DNA of 38,628 nucleotides from a virus (IMGVR_UViG_3300038682_000178:1-38628); one strand, 5' to 3'; shown: positions 29,742-35,972, numbered from the stretch's first letter. Program-made: numbers and translations. The notes: generated from the letters alone by a model not told the origin.

Positions 29742-30211
29742 TAATCAAAATTTAGCACCTGATTCGCAAAGTAATTCTGAAGTCCGGCTTCTACCGTCGG
29801 CACCACTTTGTGCAGAATGACATTAATCACATGATTATAGAGCTGCTGAAACTCTGCCTCTTCCATTTTTGCGAATGATATAGAGTCAGCAACTAATTTG
29901 AAATTACCGTCTGGGGTTCCAGCTACAGAGTAATATCCGGCCTGGATAATTACCCACTCCCTGAATGCCCTGGTTGTTTTCTCCGGTTGTATCACCTCTC
30001 CCTGCCATTCCATCTGCGCCGGCCCTGGCCAGAACTCAAACGCCATGTTTAGCAGCCCAAAAAACTTCTTATGAAATTTGTAGTTCCTCGGGGTTACTAT
30101 GTCAGCGTTAAGCACTTTTGCCCGATCGAGTGTTGACAGCCATCTCTCTTGCTCATCGTCCTGAGTAATAGGGATAAACATAGAACCGGTAAATTTAAGC
30201 TGGATCTTCAT
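29741..30211 (-). CDS. DUF1367 family protein (156 aa)
   Basis: Matches DUF1367: a short beta start, RNYKFHKKFFGLLNMAFEFWPGP (42-64), then TRAFREWVIIQAGYYSVAG, DSISFAKMEEAEFQQLYNHVINVILHKV. Length (156 aa) is usual. Members occur in lambdoid and related phages near replication and recombination genes; function is not established, although the location beside NinB-type genes suggests DNA metabolism. Confidence 0.8.
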   Translation of the reverse strand: MKIQLKFTGSMFIPITQDDEQERWLSTLDRAKVLNADIVTPRNYKFHKKFFGLLNMAFEFWPGPAQMEWQGEVIQPEKTTRAFREWVIIQAGYYSVAGTPDGNFKLVADSISFAKMEEAEFQQLYNHVINVILHKVVPTVEAGLQNYFANQVLNFD

Positions 30212-30245
30212 CTCTACCCCTTAGCCAATTGTGTTGATGTGTGTT

Positions 30246-30291
30246 AATAACACCGCATTCACGATACGAGCTCGTGAACATTAGTGTTATA
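30246..30291 (+). other. attC-like element 10
   Basis: AATAAC (30246-30251), 5 nt, arm ATTCACGA, loop TACGAGC, arm TCGTGAACA, 5 nt, GTTATA (30286-30291). TTCACGA/TCGTGAA pair perfectly. It lies between the helicase gene and the DUF1367 gene and is the promoter-proximal end of the array. A 22-aa ORF ends with its TAA (30287-30289) inside the right box. Confidence 0.6.
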
Positions 30292-30355
30292 ACCAATCCG
30301 CCCATGTCTTGTCTGCGTGTTTAGTATTTAAAATTACCGCCTTTTTCTGGTTCAT
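30287..30355 (-). CDS. Possible 22-aa ORF ending in attC-like element 10
   Basis: An ATG at 30353-30355, inside the helicase 3' end in another frame, opens 22 codons (MNQKKAVILNTKHADKTWADWL) whose TAA is in the outer box of element 10, the same stop placement as in the other units. It may be a real micro-protein or a remnant of a longer cassette ORF cut off by recombination; the ribosome-binding site is weak. Confidence 0.3.
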   Translation of the reverse strand: MNQKKAVILNTKHADKTWADWL

Positions 30356-31643
30356 CATCCACTATCATTGGCCCATCGTGAGAATCAAAACGACTCATTG
30401 ATAGGTTGTTTACCATTTGATCGATCCCGGTTGTTCCGTTTCTGAATTTGGAAAAGTTTATTTCAGCAATCCCTATTTTTTTTGTTTTCTCGTTGTAGGA
30501 TTCTTCGCGGTGAATAAAAATTATGATGTCTGCGTCTTGCTCTATCTCACCCGAATCCCTCAAGTCAGACATACCGGGCATTTTGTCTTGTTGTTTTGTT
30601 GAGCCCCTATTTAGCTGTGCCAGTGCAATGACTGGAACATCAAGCTCTTTGGCCATTTCCTTTAACTGCCTGGATACGTTGCCAACCTCTAGCGTCCGGT
30701 TAGCCCCGTCACCCTTGATCAGTTGAAGATAGTCAACCATAACCAAATCAAGGCCATGCTTTCGTTTGTGAACTCTGGCTTCTCGCCTAATATCACTAAT
30801 ATGTCGCCCTTGCTTGTCGTTGATGTGCATATTGAACCCGGCAATTTTTGACGCTGCTGGAAGCACCTTGTACGAATGCTCACCCTCTAATGCTTTTCCA
30901 TTCAATATTAAAGATAGCGGGATCTTACCGACGCTTGCCATTTGCCTGTCTGCCAGTTCACCACAACTCAATTCAAGGCTAAACACTAGAATAGATTTTC
31001 CTGTTGCTGCAATGTTGTCGCAGATGTTCATCCCTAAAACAGTCTTGCCTTGCCCTGGGCGTCCGCCAATAACTATTAGGTTCGGAGCTTGAAGCCCGGT
31101 TATTCGTTTATCAATGTTTTCAAACCCGGTTGGAAGCCCTTTCGATCCTTCAACACCGTTAAGTCGGTCATCCCAAACCTGTAAACGAGATTTGATAATG
31201 TCTTTTACGTGCGTTGAATGATTGTCATCACTCTCATCAAGCTCGTTGAACAACTGCATAGCTTTTGAAAGCTTCTCGTTGCTGTCTCCAGGCTCGATAG
31301 CTATCTGAGTGATAGCACGACCTACATTTGACAGCCGTCTTGCTCTTGCGTCGTCTAGCACGCTCTCAGCGTATCTTTTGTAGTTGTGTGAACCTGAAAA
31401 GTCCTGATACATTTGAGCAAGGTAGCCAAGCTCGGGTGAATTGCCGGTTTTCTCTATCTCGGTTGTCAGGGTTACAACATCAATTTCAATGCCTCTTTCT
31501 GTCATATCCTCAATAACACCAAAAACCATTTGATGCCACGGCTCAGCAAAATCACGCTGACTGACTATTTCTCGAATCTCATCTACGCACTCCGGTTTGT
31601 TAAGAATGCTGGCAAATATTGCCTGCTCTGATGCATGACTCAT
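30321..31643 (-). CDS. DnaB-type replicative helicase (440 aa)
   Basis: N-terminal DnaB domain (SEQAIFASILNKPECVDEI...FAEPWHQMVFGVIEDM), linker, then the RecA-like core: PTGFENIDKRITGLQAPNLIVIGGRPGQGKT (Walker A 194-201), LVFSLELSCGELADRQMA, DLVMVDYLQLIKG (Walker B D304), and PVIALAQLNRG...LRDSGEIEQDADIIIFIHREE. It unwinds the fork at phage origins; the gene just upstream is a candidate loader (ATGA overlap at 31640-31643). Confidence 0.92.
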   Translation of the reverse strand: MSHASEQAIFASILNKPECVDEIREIVSQRDFAEPWHQMVFGVIEDMTERGIEIDVVTLTTEIEKTGNSPELGYLAQMYQDFSGSHNYKRYAESVLDDARARRLSNVGRAITQIAIEPGDSNEKLSKAMQLFNELDESDDNHSTHVKDIIKSRLQVWDDRLNGVEGSKGLPTGFENIDKRITGLQAPNLIVIGGRPGQGKTVLGMNICDNIAATGKSILVFSLELSCGELADRQMASVGKIPLSLILNGKALEGEHSYKVLPAASKIAGFNMHINDKQGRHISDIRREARVHKRKHGLDLVMVDYLQLIKGDGANRTLEVGNVSRQLKEMAKELDVPVIALAQLNRGSTKQQDKMPGMSDLRDSGEIEQDADIIIFIHREESYNEKTKKIGIAEINFSKFRNGTTGIDQMVNNLSMSRFDSHDGPMIVDDEPEKGGNFKY

Positions 31644-32353
31644 TGTTGATACTCCCTGTTCACGTAATTGCCTTCGATAATTTTAACAAAGTTAGTCGGG
31701 TTAAATATCCAATCAAAACCAAATGCCCCCTTACCTGATCTTCCGGTTAGAAAATCAGAGGATTCGATATGATGAAAATATCTTTCCCAGAATTCAATGG
31801 TCTGGTGTTTTTCGCTTTCTTTCCATCTGGCCCTTACTGCTTTTTTCCTTTTGTCGCTGAGGATCTTAACTGCTGGTAACGACTTGCAGATCTCGTTGTA
31901 CTTGCTGGTTATTTCTTCGACAGGGCAATTGCATGTATCGCGAGATACAAGTGTTTTAATATTCTTTTCTACTTCTACTTCTACTTCTACTTCTAGAGGG
32001 ACTTTCTCGGACAAAGTCGGAGTTTGTCGGACGCCTGATGTTTCAAGGGCTTGAACTCCTTTTGATCGAACTGCCTTTGCTGTGAAGTCATCACACCGTT
32101 TTGCCAATCTAAGGCATACAACTCGCCCTTCTGCATTGTCGAACAAGCCAAGATCGATGAATTTACTCATCATTTCTTGAACTCTCTTTGGTGTCGATCC
32201 CGTGTTTCTGGCTATAATCCGGCAGTCATGCTCAAGCTCAAAAGTTAACTTATCACTGGTTACATTCAACGCGATTAACTCGATGCAGTACCAGTACAGG
32301 CCGTAACCCTCAAGTCCGTAATCAAGCAGCACTTCTTGCATCTTGGCATCCAT
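31640..32353 (-). CDS. DUF4373-like replication protein (at least 237 aa)
   Basis: The N-terminal part (KMQEVLLDYGLEGYGLYWYCIELIALN, DCRIIARNTGSTPKRVQEMMSKFIDLGLFD) is a winged-helix of the DUF4373/Lin1244 type found in phage replication initiators and helicase loaders; the C-terminus (GAFGFDWIFNPTNFVKIIEGNY) is the usual helicase-loader-like tail. The family normally begins earlier with a xYFxHDxDxxxD segment; here FIKWFKHDTDAN is encoded in frame upstream of the first ATG (32351-32353) but has no ATG, GTG or TTG before the in-frame TGA. The true start may be non-canonical or a base may be missing. Confidence 0.75.
   Translation of the reverse strand: MDAKMQEVLLDYGLEGYGLYWYCIELIALNVTSDKLTFELEHDCRIIARNTGSTPKRVQEMMSKFIDLGLFDNAEGRVVCLRLAKRCDDFTAKAVRSKGVQALETSGVRQTPTLSEKVPLEVEVEVEVEKNIKTLVSRDTCNCPVEEITSKYNEICKSLPAVKILSDKRKKAVRARWKESEKHQTIEFWERYFHHIESSDFLTGRSGKGAFGFDWIFNPTNFVKIIEGNYVNREYQQ
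31966..31995 (-). repeat. Hexanucleotide repeat encoding Glu-Val repeats
   Basis: The hexamer CTACTT is repeated about four to five times on the plus strand (GAAGTA on the coding strand) and encodes EVEVEVEVE in the linker between the winged helix and the C-terminal tail of the replication protein. In-frame slippage would vary the linker length without breaking the gene. Confidence 0.8.
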
Positions 32354-32396
32354 ATTTGCATCTGTATCATGCTTAAACCACTTGATAAATCACCCC

Positions 32397-32678
32397 CTAT
32401 TTTTCAATCATGTGTGATGGCGGAAGGTGATAATCTCGAACTTCATTTTCTCCATAAACAGATTCGGCCCATGCAATCCACTCAGCCCTGACAAGGCCGT
32501 CACAATTGTATTTATCTGGCTTATAAGAAAGCCCCTGAAGCTCTTTGTAATGTTTTGTTGTCATTAATGTAAACTCCGAATCTCCTTGCCTTGTTATCGC
32601 TATAGGCCCTTTTCTTGCGGAGTCAAAAACCTCTGGAGATTTTCGTTGTATGTCTGTGCTAGTAAACTCAACTCTCAT
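32397..32678 (-). CDS. Phd/YefM antitoxin-like protein (93 aa)
   Basis: Residues 1-48 follow the Phd/YefM pattern: MRVEFTSTDIQRKSPEVFDSARKGPIAITRQGDSEFTLMTTKHYKEL (a short strand, helix, the pv(a)ITRxGxxxxxLMxxxxY signature). The C-terminal half (YNCDGLVRAEWIAWAESVYGENEVRDYHLPPSH) is not toxin-like. No toxin gene is adjacent. It is the first gene after a promoter, ahead of the replication genes, so it may be an autorepressor or a decoy antitoxin against host toxins. Confidence 0.6.
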   Translation of the reverse strand: MRVEFTSTDIQRKSPEVFDSARKGPIAITRQGDSEFTLMTTKHYKELQGLSYKPDKYNCDGLVRAEWIAWAESVYGENEVRDYHLPPSHMIEK

Positions 32679-32708
32679 TTAGCATGCCCTTTTTTAAAGT
32701 ATGCGTAT

Positions 32709-32736
32709 ATTTTATATTAAATGTCTGATTGGTCAA
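32709..32736 (-). promoter_or_regulatory. Promoter of the replication operon
   Basis: Minus strand: -35 TTGACC (32731-32736), 16-nt spacer, -10 TAAAAT (32709-32714), both close to the sigma70 consensus and set in an AT-rich stretch. It lies 31 bases upstream of the Phd/YefM-like gene, which is followed by the replication protein and helicase. Confidence 0.65.
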
Positions 32737-32810
32737 GCAAATAAAAAGCTTATATATGCGCAGCCAATACCACCGGGTAAATGACTGCGATAAAAGATCG
32801 CGCCGTAAGC

Positions 32811-32921
32811 CTAGGCATTAGCTAAAACCCAGAGCGCCAGCGCAAGCAGCATTGCTATTACAATCGCGTTGCCGATCAATGGGTCGATATCTTGCTTGCG
32901 GTGCTTGTCTATTCTGCTCAT
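32811..32921 (-). CDS. Membrane micro-protein (36 aa)
   Basis: ATG at 32919-32921 with AGGGG 8 nt upstream. Basic N-terminus (MSRIDKHRKQDIDP) then one hydrophobic helix (LIGNAIVIAMLLALALWVLANA). Its start overlaps the stop of a 14-aa leader ORF (ATGA). Function unknown. Confidence 0.6.
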   Translation of the reverse strand: MSRIDKHRKQDIDPLIGNAIVIAMLLALALWVLANA

Positions 32922-32962
32922 TTTATGCCCCTATGTGGTTGGTGGTGGCTTGTTGTATTCAT
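32918..32962 (-). CDS. Leader peptide ORF (14 aa)
   Basis: A 14-codon ORF (MNTTSHHQPHRGIK) with a good GAGGGTGAG site 5 nt before its ATG (32960-32962). The TGA overlaps the ATG of the membrane micro-protein. His-rich; may couple or attenuate translation. Confidence 0.4.
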   Translation of the reverse strand: MNTTSHHQPHRGIK

Positions 32963-32992
32963 CTTCTCACCCTCTCGTTAATAGTGTTTAGT

Positions 32993-33160
32993 CTAAAGCT
33001 TTATTTCTATATCAATGTTCCAGCCATTACAAAAATTTAGTTCAACGCTACATCCAAGACCAATTAGTTCATCCCGAATATCTCTGAGCTCTTGAAGTTT
33101 CTTTTTAGCCATTTCTGCTTTTTCTTCTACTTCCTTAATGTTTTCAGATTTAAACTTCAT
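32993..33160 (-). CDS. Small coiled-coil protein (55 aa)
   Basis: ATG at 33158-33160 preceded by AAGGATAAGACG. The product is a charged helix (KFKSENIKEVEEKAEMAKKKLQELRDIRDELIGLG) followed by a short beta hairpin with two cysteines (CSVELNFCNGWNIDIEIKL). The leader GGATAAGACGATGAA closely matches that before an internal ATG at 33388-33390 of the upstream gene, suggesting duplicated translation-start modules. No family recognised. Confidence 0.6.
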   Translation of the reverse strand: MKFKSENIKEVEEKAEMAKKKLQELRDIRDELIGLGCSVELNFCNGWNIDIEIKL

Positions 33161-33180
33161 CGTCTTATCCTTCTGTTTAG

Positions 33181-33591
33181 TTAATCTTTGTCAGATCCTA
33201 TTTTTGTCATAGTCATTGGTAGCCCATCGTCTGCGTACAACTCACGAAAGGCTTCGGAAAGCGAACTTGTTCCTGCTGCAAAACCTTGTTTCTTACCTGT
33301 CATTGCGAATATCGCATCATTTTCATCTGTTAGAAATACGCCTTCTTTCGACCCGTCTTTGAACTCTACTGCTACTATAAATCCTTTCATCGTCTTACCC
33401 TCTTTAGTGGTTAATCTTTGAGTAAACCGCGCAGGTTCAACCAACGTATACTCTTTGCAATCTACCGATAGGTCTGCTTGGCTTATCTCTTTACCGCGCC
33501 TCTCTGCTATCTTCAGCGCCTTGTAATCAAGCATTCTGTCGCAGTCCCAGTTCTTGCAATCGCTGACGCAGAATGTTTGATCTATATTCAT
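33181..33591 (-). CDS. Cysteine-rich hypothetical protein, possible nested start (136 aa)
   Basis: The N-terminal part has a cysteine cluster (FCVSDCKNWDCDR...VDC) that could bind metal; the C-terminal 69 residues (MKGFIVAVEFKDGSKEGVFLTDENDAIFAMTGKKQG...) form a separate alpha/beta unit. An internal ATG at 33388-33390 has its own AGAGGGTAAGACG ribosome-binding leader, so a 69-aa form may also be made, or the gene may be a fusion of two small genes. Confidence 0.6.
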   Translation of the reverse strand: MNIDQTFCVSDCKNWDCDRMLDYKALKIAERRGKEISQADLSVDCKEYTLVEPARFTQRLTTKEGKTMKGFIVAVEFKDGSKEGVFLTDENDAIFAMTGKKQGFAAGTSSLSEAFRELYADDGLPMTMTKIGSDKD

Positions 33592-33603
33592 TCTTCTATC
33601 CCT

Positions 33604-33960
33604 CTATGTGTTGTGTGGTTTATCTGCATCACCTGCAGAGCCCGTGTTTTTGTATTTTACTCCAAATGCACAAAAATCAATCTCAGTTGTTTTCCATACA
33701 TATTCATCATCAATGCAAGTACACTCCCGCGAATATTTAACCACTACATCTCCATGCCTGTAGCTAAATCCATATGGGCGTTCAAATATAGAAACCTCTT
33801 CAGATTCGCAATCTTCAGCCCCAAATTCGGTTATTGACTCAAGCCCCTCATCCAGCTTTGAAACTGCCCTCATCGCATCGCTAAGGCTATAAAATATACC
33901 AAGCGGGAAATACATCTCGCAATTTGTTGTGTCACAAACCTCGTAAATGTTTTGCGCCAT
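33604..33960 (-). CDS. Hypothetical protein (118 aa)
   Basis: A 118-aa protein with mixed alpha/beta pattern (NIYEVCDTTNCEMYFPLGIFYSLSDAMRAVSKLDEG; YGFSYRHGDVVVKYSRECTCIDDEYVWKTTEID). ATG at 33958-33960 with a GAGGATAGAAG leader nearly identical to that of the 33591 gene. No family recognised. Confidence 0.6.
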   Translation of the reverse strand: MAQNIYEVCDTTNCEMYFPLGIFYSLSDAMRAVSKLDEGLESITEFGAEDCESEEVSIFERPYGFSYRHGDVVVKYSRECTCIDDEYVWKTTEIDFCAFGVKYKNTGSAGDADKPHNT

Positions 33961-34003
33961 TCTTCTATCCTCTTTATTTAATTAATAGCGGTCATTAGAT
34001 ACG

Positions 34004-34453
34004 TTACTTTGCCAGCTCCGGCATTTCAGAGCCTCGATCATTGTTGCAAGTGTAGCAAGCAAGGGTCAGGTTATTGGAGTTATCCAGCCCACCCCTTGAC
34101 AGCGGTATAATGTGCTCTAGAGTGCTTGTGTCCAGCGTTAGCCTTGTTTTGCACCAATAGCAGTTCTTTACTTTATTTAATAGCTTCTTGCGCTTCTCGC
34201 GGCTTCCTCCTGATCTCTTATCCTTTAACCCACCTTGTGCCTCTGGAGCGTTGAAACACATCTCCACAGCCTGCTCTGGGGTTACATGCTTGGCAGCTTT
34301 CTTGGTGCCGGCGATATATGCTGATTTGTTTTTGCTGTTTGGATAGTAATTTACCAACAGCGGGCCGTGTAGTTGAAAGTGACCGGCACCACAATCTTTC
34401 AGCTCGATATCTTTTAAAGCACATGCTAACTCTAGTTTTGTCTTCTTAGTCAT
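34004..34453 (-). CDS. HNH endonuclease (149 aa)
   Basis: The C-terminal half is a canonical HNH: CYWCK (C98, C101), LEHIIPLSRGG (E113, H114), NNLTLACYTCNNDRG (N128, C133, C136, N137). The N-terminal 90 residues are a basic, DNA-binding-like region (SGGSREKRKKLLNKVK). The ATG at 34451-34453 (GAGG 7 nt upstream) is preferred over 34457-34459. Free-standing phage HNH enzymes act as homing or packaging-associated nickases; it lies at the edge of the long non-coding segment, where a homing enzyme would be expected. Confidence 0.82.
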   Translation of the reverse strand: MTKKTKLELACALKDIELKDCGAGHFQLHGPLLVNYYPNSKNKSAYIAGTKKAAKHVTPEQAVEMCFNAPEAQGGLKDKRSGGSREKRKKLLNKVKNCYWCKTRLTLDTSTLEHIIPLSRGGLDNSNNLTLACYTCNNDRGSEMPELAK

Positions 34454-34490
34454 GATCATTCCTCAATTAATGGATACAACAAGCCGACAT

Positions 34491-34577
34491 TTCCCTACTC
34501 TCCGCCCTCCTAAGTGGGGGCTTATAAGAGTGATCAAATCAATGATCTCACTAGGTACTATGTTCCCTACTCTCCGC
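34491..34577. repeat. 15-bp direct repeat pair
   Basis: TTCCCTACTCTCCGC occurs at 34491-34505 and 34563-34577, 72 bp apart. Such spaced exact repeats in non-coding phage DNA may be protein-binding iterons. Confidence 0.75.
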
Positions 34578-34584
34578 ACACATG

Positions 34585-34634
34585 CCCTAAACGATAAATC
34601 GTTATCATAGGGAGCGAATAAACGCTTGTTTAGG
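34585..34634. ncRNA. Compound hairpin, possible structured RNA
   Basis: CCTAAAC (34586-34592) pairs with GTTTAGG (34628-34634); between them lie AGCG/CGCT (34613-34616 and 34623-34626) and a mini-hairpin GAT-AA-ATC. An alternative is AACGAT-AA-ATCGTT (34590-34603) enclosed by CCCTA/TAGGG. Too short for a tRNA and with no T-loop. It is either an RNA fold or an origin-type dyad. Confidence 0.35.
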
Positions 34635-34810
34635 CCATGGTTGTCATGTCGGTGGGACAGAGCCATGCGTTAGGAATTCCAATTGTTATTTAACCAGGTA
34701 TAGGATTCTGCTTAACCATTCCTGGCCAGTAGAGTTTTGATGTAATCGCAAGCCGCTACTGGAGCAGTAGGGCGGGGGAGAAAACTAGAATTGACAAATC
34801 GTAGGCACAA

Positions 34811-34886
34811 AAAAGGCCTATAACTAAAGTCCGGTTTGAGACGGGGGAACAATCCAGAGAGGAAAAACCCTCCGGACTTTAGTTAT
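34811..34886 (-). terminator. Long stem-loop with 16-bp perfect stem
   Basis: TATAACTAAAGTCCGG (34819-34834) and its exact complement (34871-34886, leaving 36 nt between) form a stem; on the minus strand it is followed by GGCCTTTTTT, so it can terminate leftward transcription. The loop can form a smaller GAGG/CCTC hairpin. The outer edges are TATAAC...GTTATA, as in the array at 24.8-30.3 kb, but here the spacers are fully paired. Confidence 0.55.
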
Positions 34887-35001
34887 AAACCCTGTCTCTG
34901 AATCGTATTCTAGGCGGTCTCACTCGCCTTACTACATCCCCTTATTATTTACAGTAGCAAGAGGAACTACTCGGCCGCGTACTCGCGACCCACATTAATT
35001 A

Positions 35002-35160
35002 TCAGCCATTCCCCCATGTTTGTCCAGTAGTTGACGGCGTATTTTGATGTATTTGTCCACAATTAATCGAAAAATAATACACAGCTATGCCTATTTGCGA
35101 GCCAAATACCATGCCACCTAAAAATATAAAAATGCCAACTACCACCGTTTCTCGTTTCAT
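35002..35160 (-). CDS. Small membrane protein (52 aa)
   Basis: ATG at 35158-35160 overlaps the stop of the 82-aa gene (ATGA). After KRE, residues 5-31 (TVVVGIFIFLGGMVFGSQIGIAVYYF) are hydrophobic, possibly one long helix or a signal-anchor; the tail is polar (NCGQIHQNTPSTTGQTWGNG). No lipobox is seen. It may be secreted or membrane-anchored. Last gene before the non-coding segment. Confidence 0.6.
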   Translation of the reverse strand: MKRETVVVGIFIFLGGMVFGSQIGIAVYYFSINCGQIHQNTPSTTGQTWGNG

Positions 35161-35405
35161 AGCGCTTTCCTTGTGTCCGAAAACATCCGTAATATTCGAT
35201 TCCCGATTGCTAACACACGGTTCTCGTCTGTCATGTTCGACGCGTTAATGTGATCAATGTCGTCTGCAATTTCGGCCAGTTCTTGATCTGTCGGCAGCCT
35301 GGTTAGTGCATATGCCTCACTATCCAAATCCTGCGGCGTGCACTGAATCGGGTTTCTGACATCTGCGTGATCTGCTAAAAGCATCGGTTTAGAATCGCTG
35401 TTCAT
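35157..35405 (-). CDS. Hypothetical protein (82 aa)
   Basis: The ATG at 35403-35405 has GGAGAG 6 nt upstream and is preferred over a TTG four codons earlier. The 82-aa product is acidic and helical (RLPTDQELAEIADDIDHINASNMTDENRVLAIGNRILRMFSDTR). Its start lies inside the 55-aa ORF end. No family recognised. Confidence 0.6.
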   Translation of the reverse strand: MNSDSKPMLLADHADVRNPIQCTPQDLDSEAYALTRLPTDQELAEIADDIDHINASNMTDENRVLAIGNRILRMFSDTRKAL

Positions 35406-35556
35406 AAATCTCTCCAACTCGAGTTACGATAGAATCGCATGGCTCTGTATCGATCACTGTTATCTGTCCCCCGCTGGCCAAGTAGGCCTCAACGTCAGAT
35501 TTAACTTTGTCCTGCATTTGCTTGTATTCGCTTGGTACGCTGTCTAAATGCGTCAT
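35389..35556 (-). CDS. Small hypothetical protein (55 aa)
   Basis: ATG at 35554-35556 behind AGGGGGTAAGAC, a strong site. The 55-aa product (MTHLDSVPSEYKQMQDKVKSDVEAYLASGGQITVIDTEPCDSIVTRVGEIYEQRF) is alpha/beta with a helix then ITVIDTE. The SGGxIxVIDxxPxD pattern is common among small proteins of phages, unassigned. Overlaps the next gene by 17 bp. Confidence 0.65.
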   Translation of the reverse strand: MTHLDSVPSEYKQMQDKVKSDVEAYLASGGQITVIDTEPCDSIVTRVGEIYEQRF

Positions 35557-35575
35557 GTCTTACCCCCTAACTGTA

Positions 35576-35902
35576 TTAAATAATGTTGCCTGCTCGTTTG
35601 TTCGCGTTCTGAGACTGCCACACGGCTATTGTAAGCTCCCACGTCTTGCGCTTAGCTCCTAGTATCTCTGCGTCGATACAAGCGTTCTCGTAAGCTTCTA
35701 CGAGGTCTGTGTAATCTCTTGTTGTGTAAGCTTCTGCTTCTTTCAGTACACCTGTTTTATGATCACTGGCCAATATCCCTTGGTTCTTGCAAACCTTTAA
35801 ATGATACTCCAGCGCTTTAACCTTAGCCCTTGCCGTACCGTATTGCTCATCTGATAGAGCGAGGCTTTGCAAGCACTCAGTTATTCTTATCAGTTCCGCC
35901 AT
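35576..35902 (-). CDS. Helical hypothetical protein (108 aa)
   Basis: ATG at 35900-35902, chosen over an upstream TTG; the stop of a 19-aa peptide ORF lies just before it. The product is all-helical (AELIRITECLQSLALSDEQYGTARAKVKALEYHLKVCKNQGI...DLVEAYENACIDAEILGAKRKTWELTIAVWQSQNA). The pattern YxxAxxxxxxxxxxRxxxExxIAxWQSxxAxxR is typical of small phage early proteins of unknown role. Length and charge suggest a coiled-coil dimer. Confidence 0.62.
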   Translation of the reverse strand: MAELIRITECLQSLALSDEQYGTARAKVKALEYHLKVCKNQGILASDHKTGVLKEAEAYTTRDYTDLVEAYENACIDAEILGAKRKTWELTIAVWQSQNANKRAGNII

Positions 35903-35912
35903 ATTTCCAGTC

Positions 35913-35972
35913 TCACCAAACAATAGGCCCGCAAATTAACAGCATGATTGATAGTGCGATTAGATCGTCCAT
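35913..35972 (-). CDS. Hydrophobic leader peptide ORF (19 aa)
   Basis: ATG at 35970-35972 behind AGGGGCGACTA encodes MDDLIALSIMLLICGPIVW, a single hydrophobic helix. The leader sequence GGGGYGACTAATGGAC is shared with the 12-aa ORF at 36201-36239. Located 11 nt before the 108-aa gene start; may couple its translation. Confidence 0.45.
   Translation of the reverse strand: MDDLIALSIMLLICGPIVW

Larger units (their letters stand above)
34460..35001. other. Non-coding structured segment (about 540 bp)
   Basis: No ORF here has a convincing ribosome-binding site. The segment holds a 15-bp direct repeat (34491-34505 and 34563-34577), nested hairpins (34585-34634) and a 16-bp perfect inverted repeat (34819-34886). 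Candidate roles: replication origin, small RNA, or homing/insertion target next to the HNH gene. Confidence 0.55.

Noticed and set aside
24770-30291. The palindromic elements as ordinary intrinsic terminators
   Set aside because: None has a T-run on the minus strand after the stem, while all share outer TAAC/GTTA boxes and ORF stops inside the boxes; terminators do not need these.
24770-30291. CRISPR array
   Set aside because: The repeats are palindromic but diverged, differ in length, and are separated by coding sequences rather than uniform short spacers. No cas genes.
34585-34634. Possible tRNA
   Set aside because: Outer 7-bp stem encloses only about 35 nt, there is no T-loop consensus and no anticodon arm. 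No tRNA was seen elsewhere.
34463-34666. 67-codon minus-strand open frame in the non-coding segment
   Set aside because: No ribosome-binding site, and it runs through repeats and hairpins. The protein looks like translated structure, so the region was left as non-coding.
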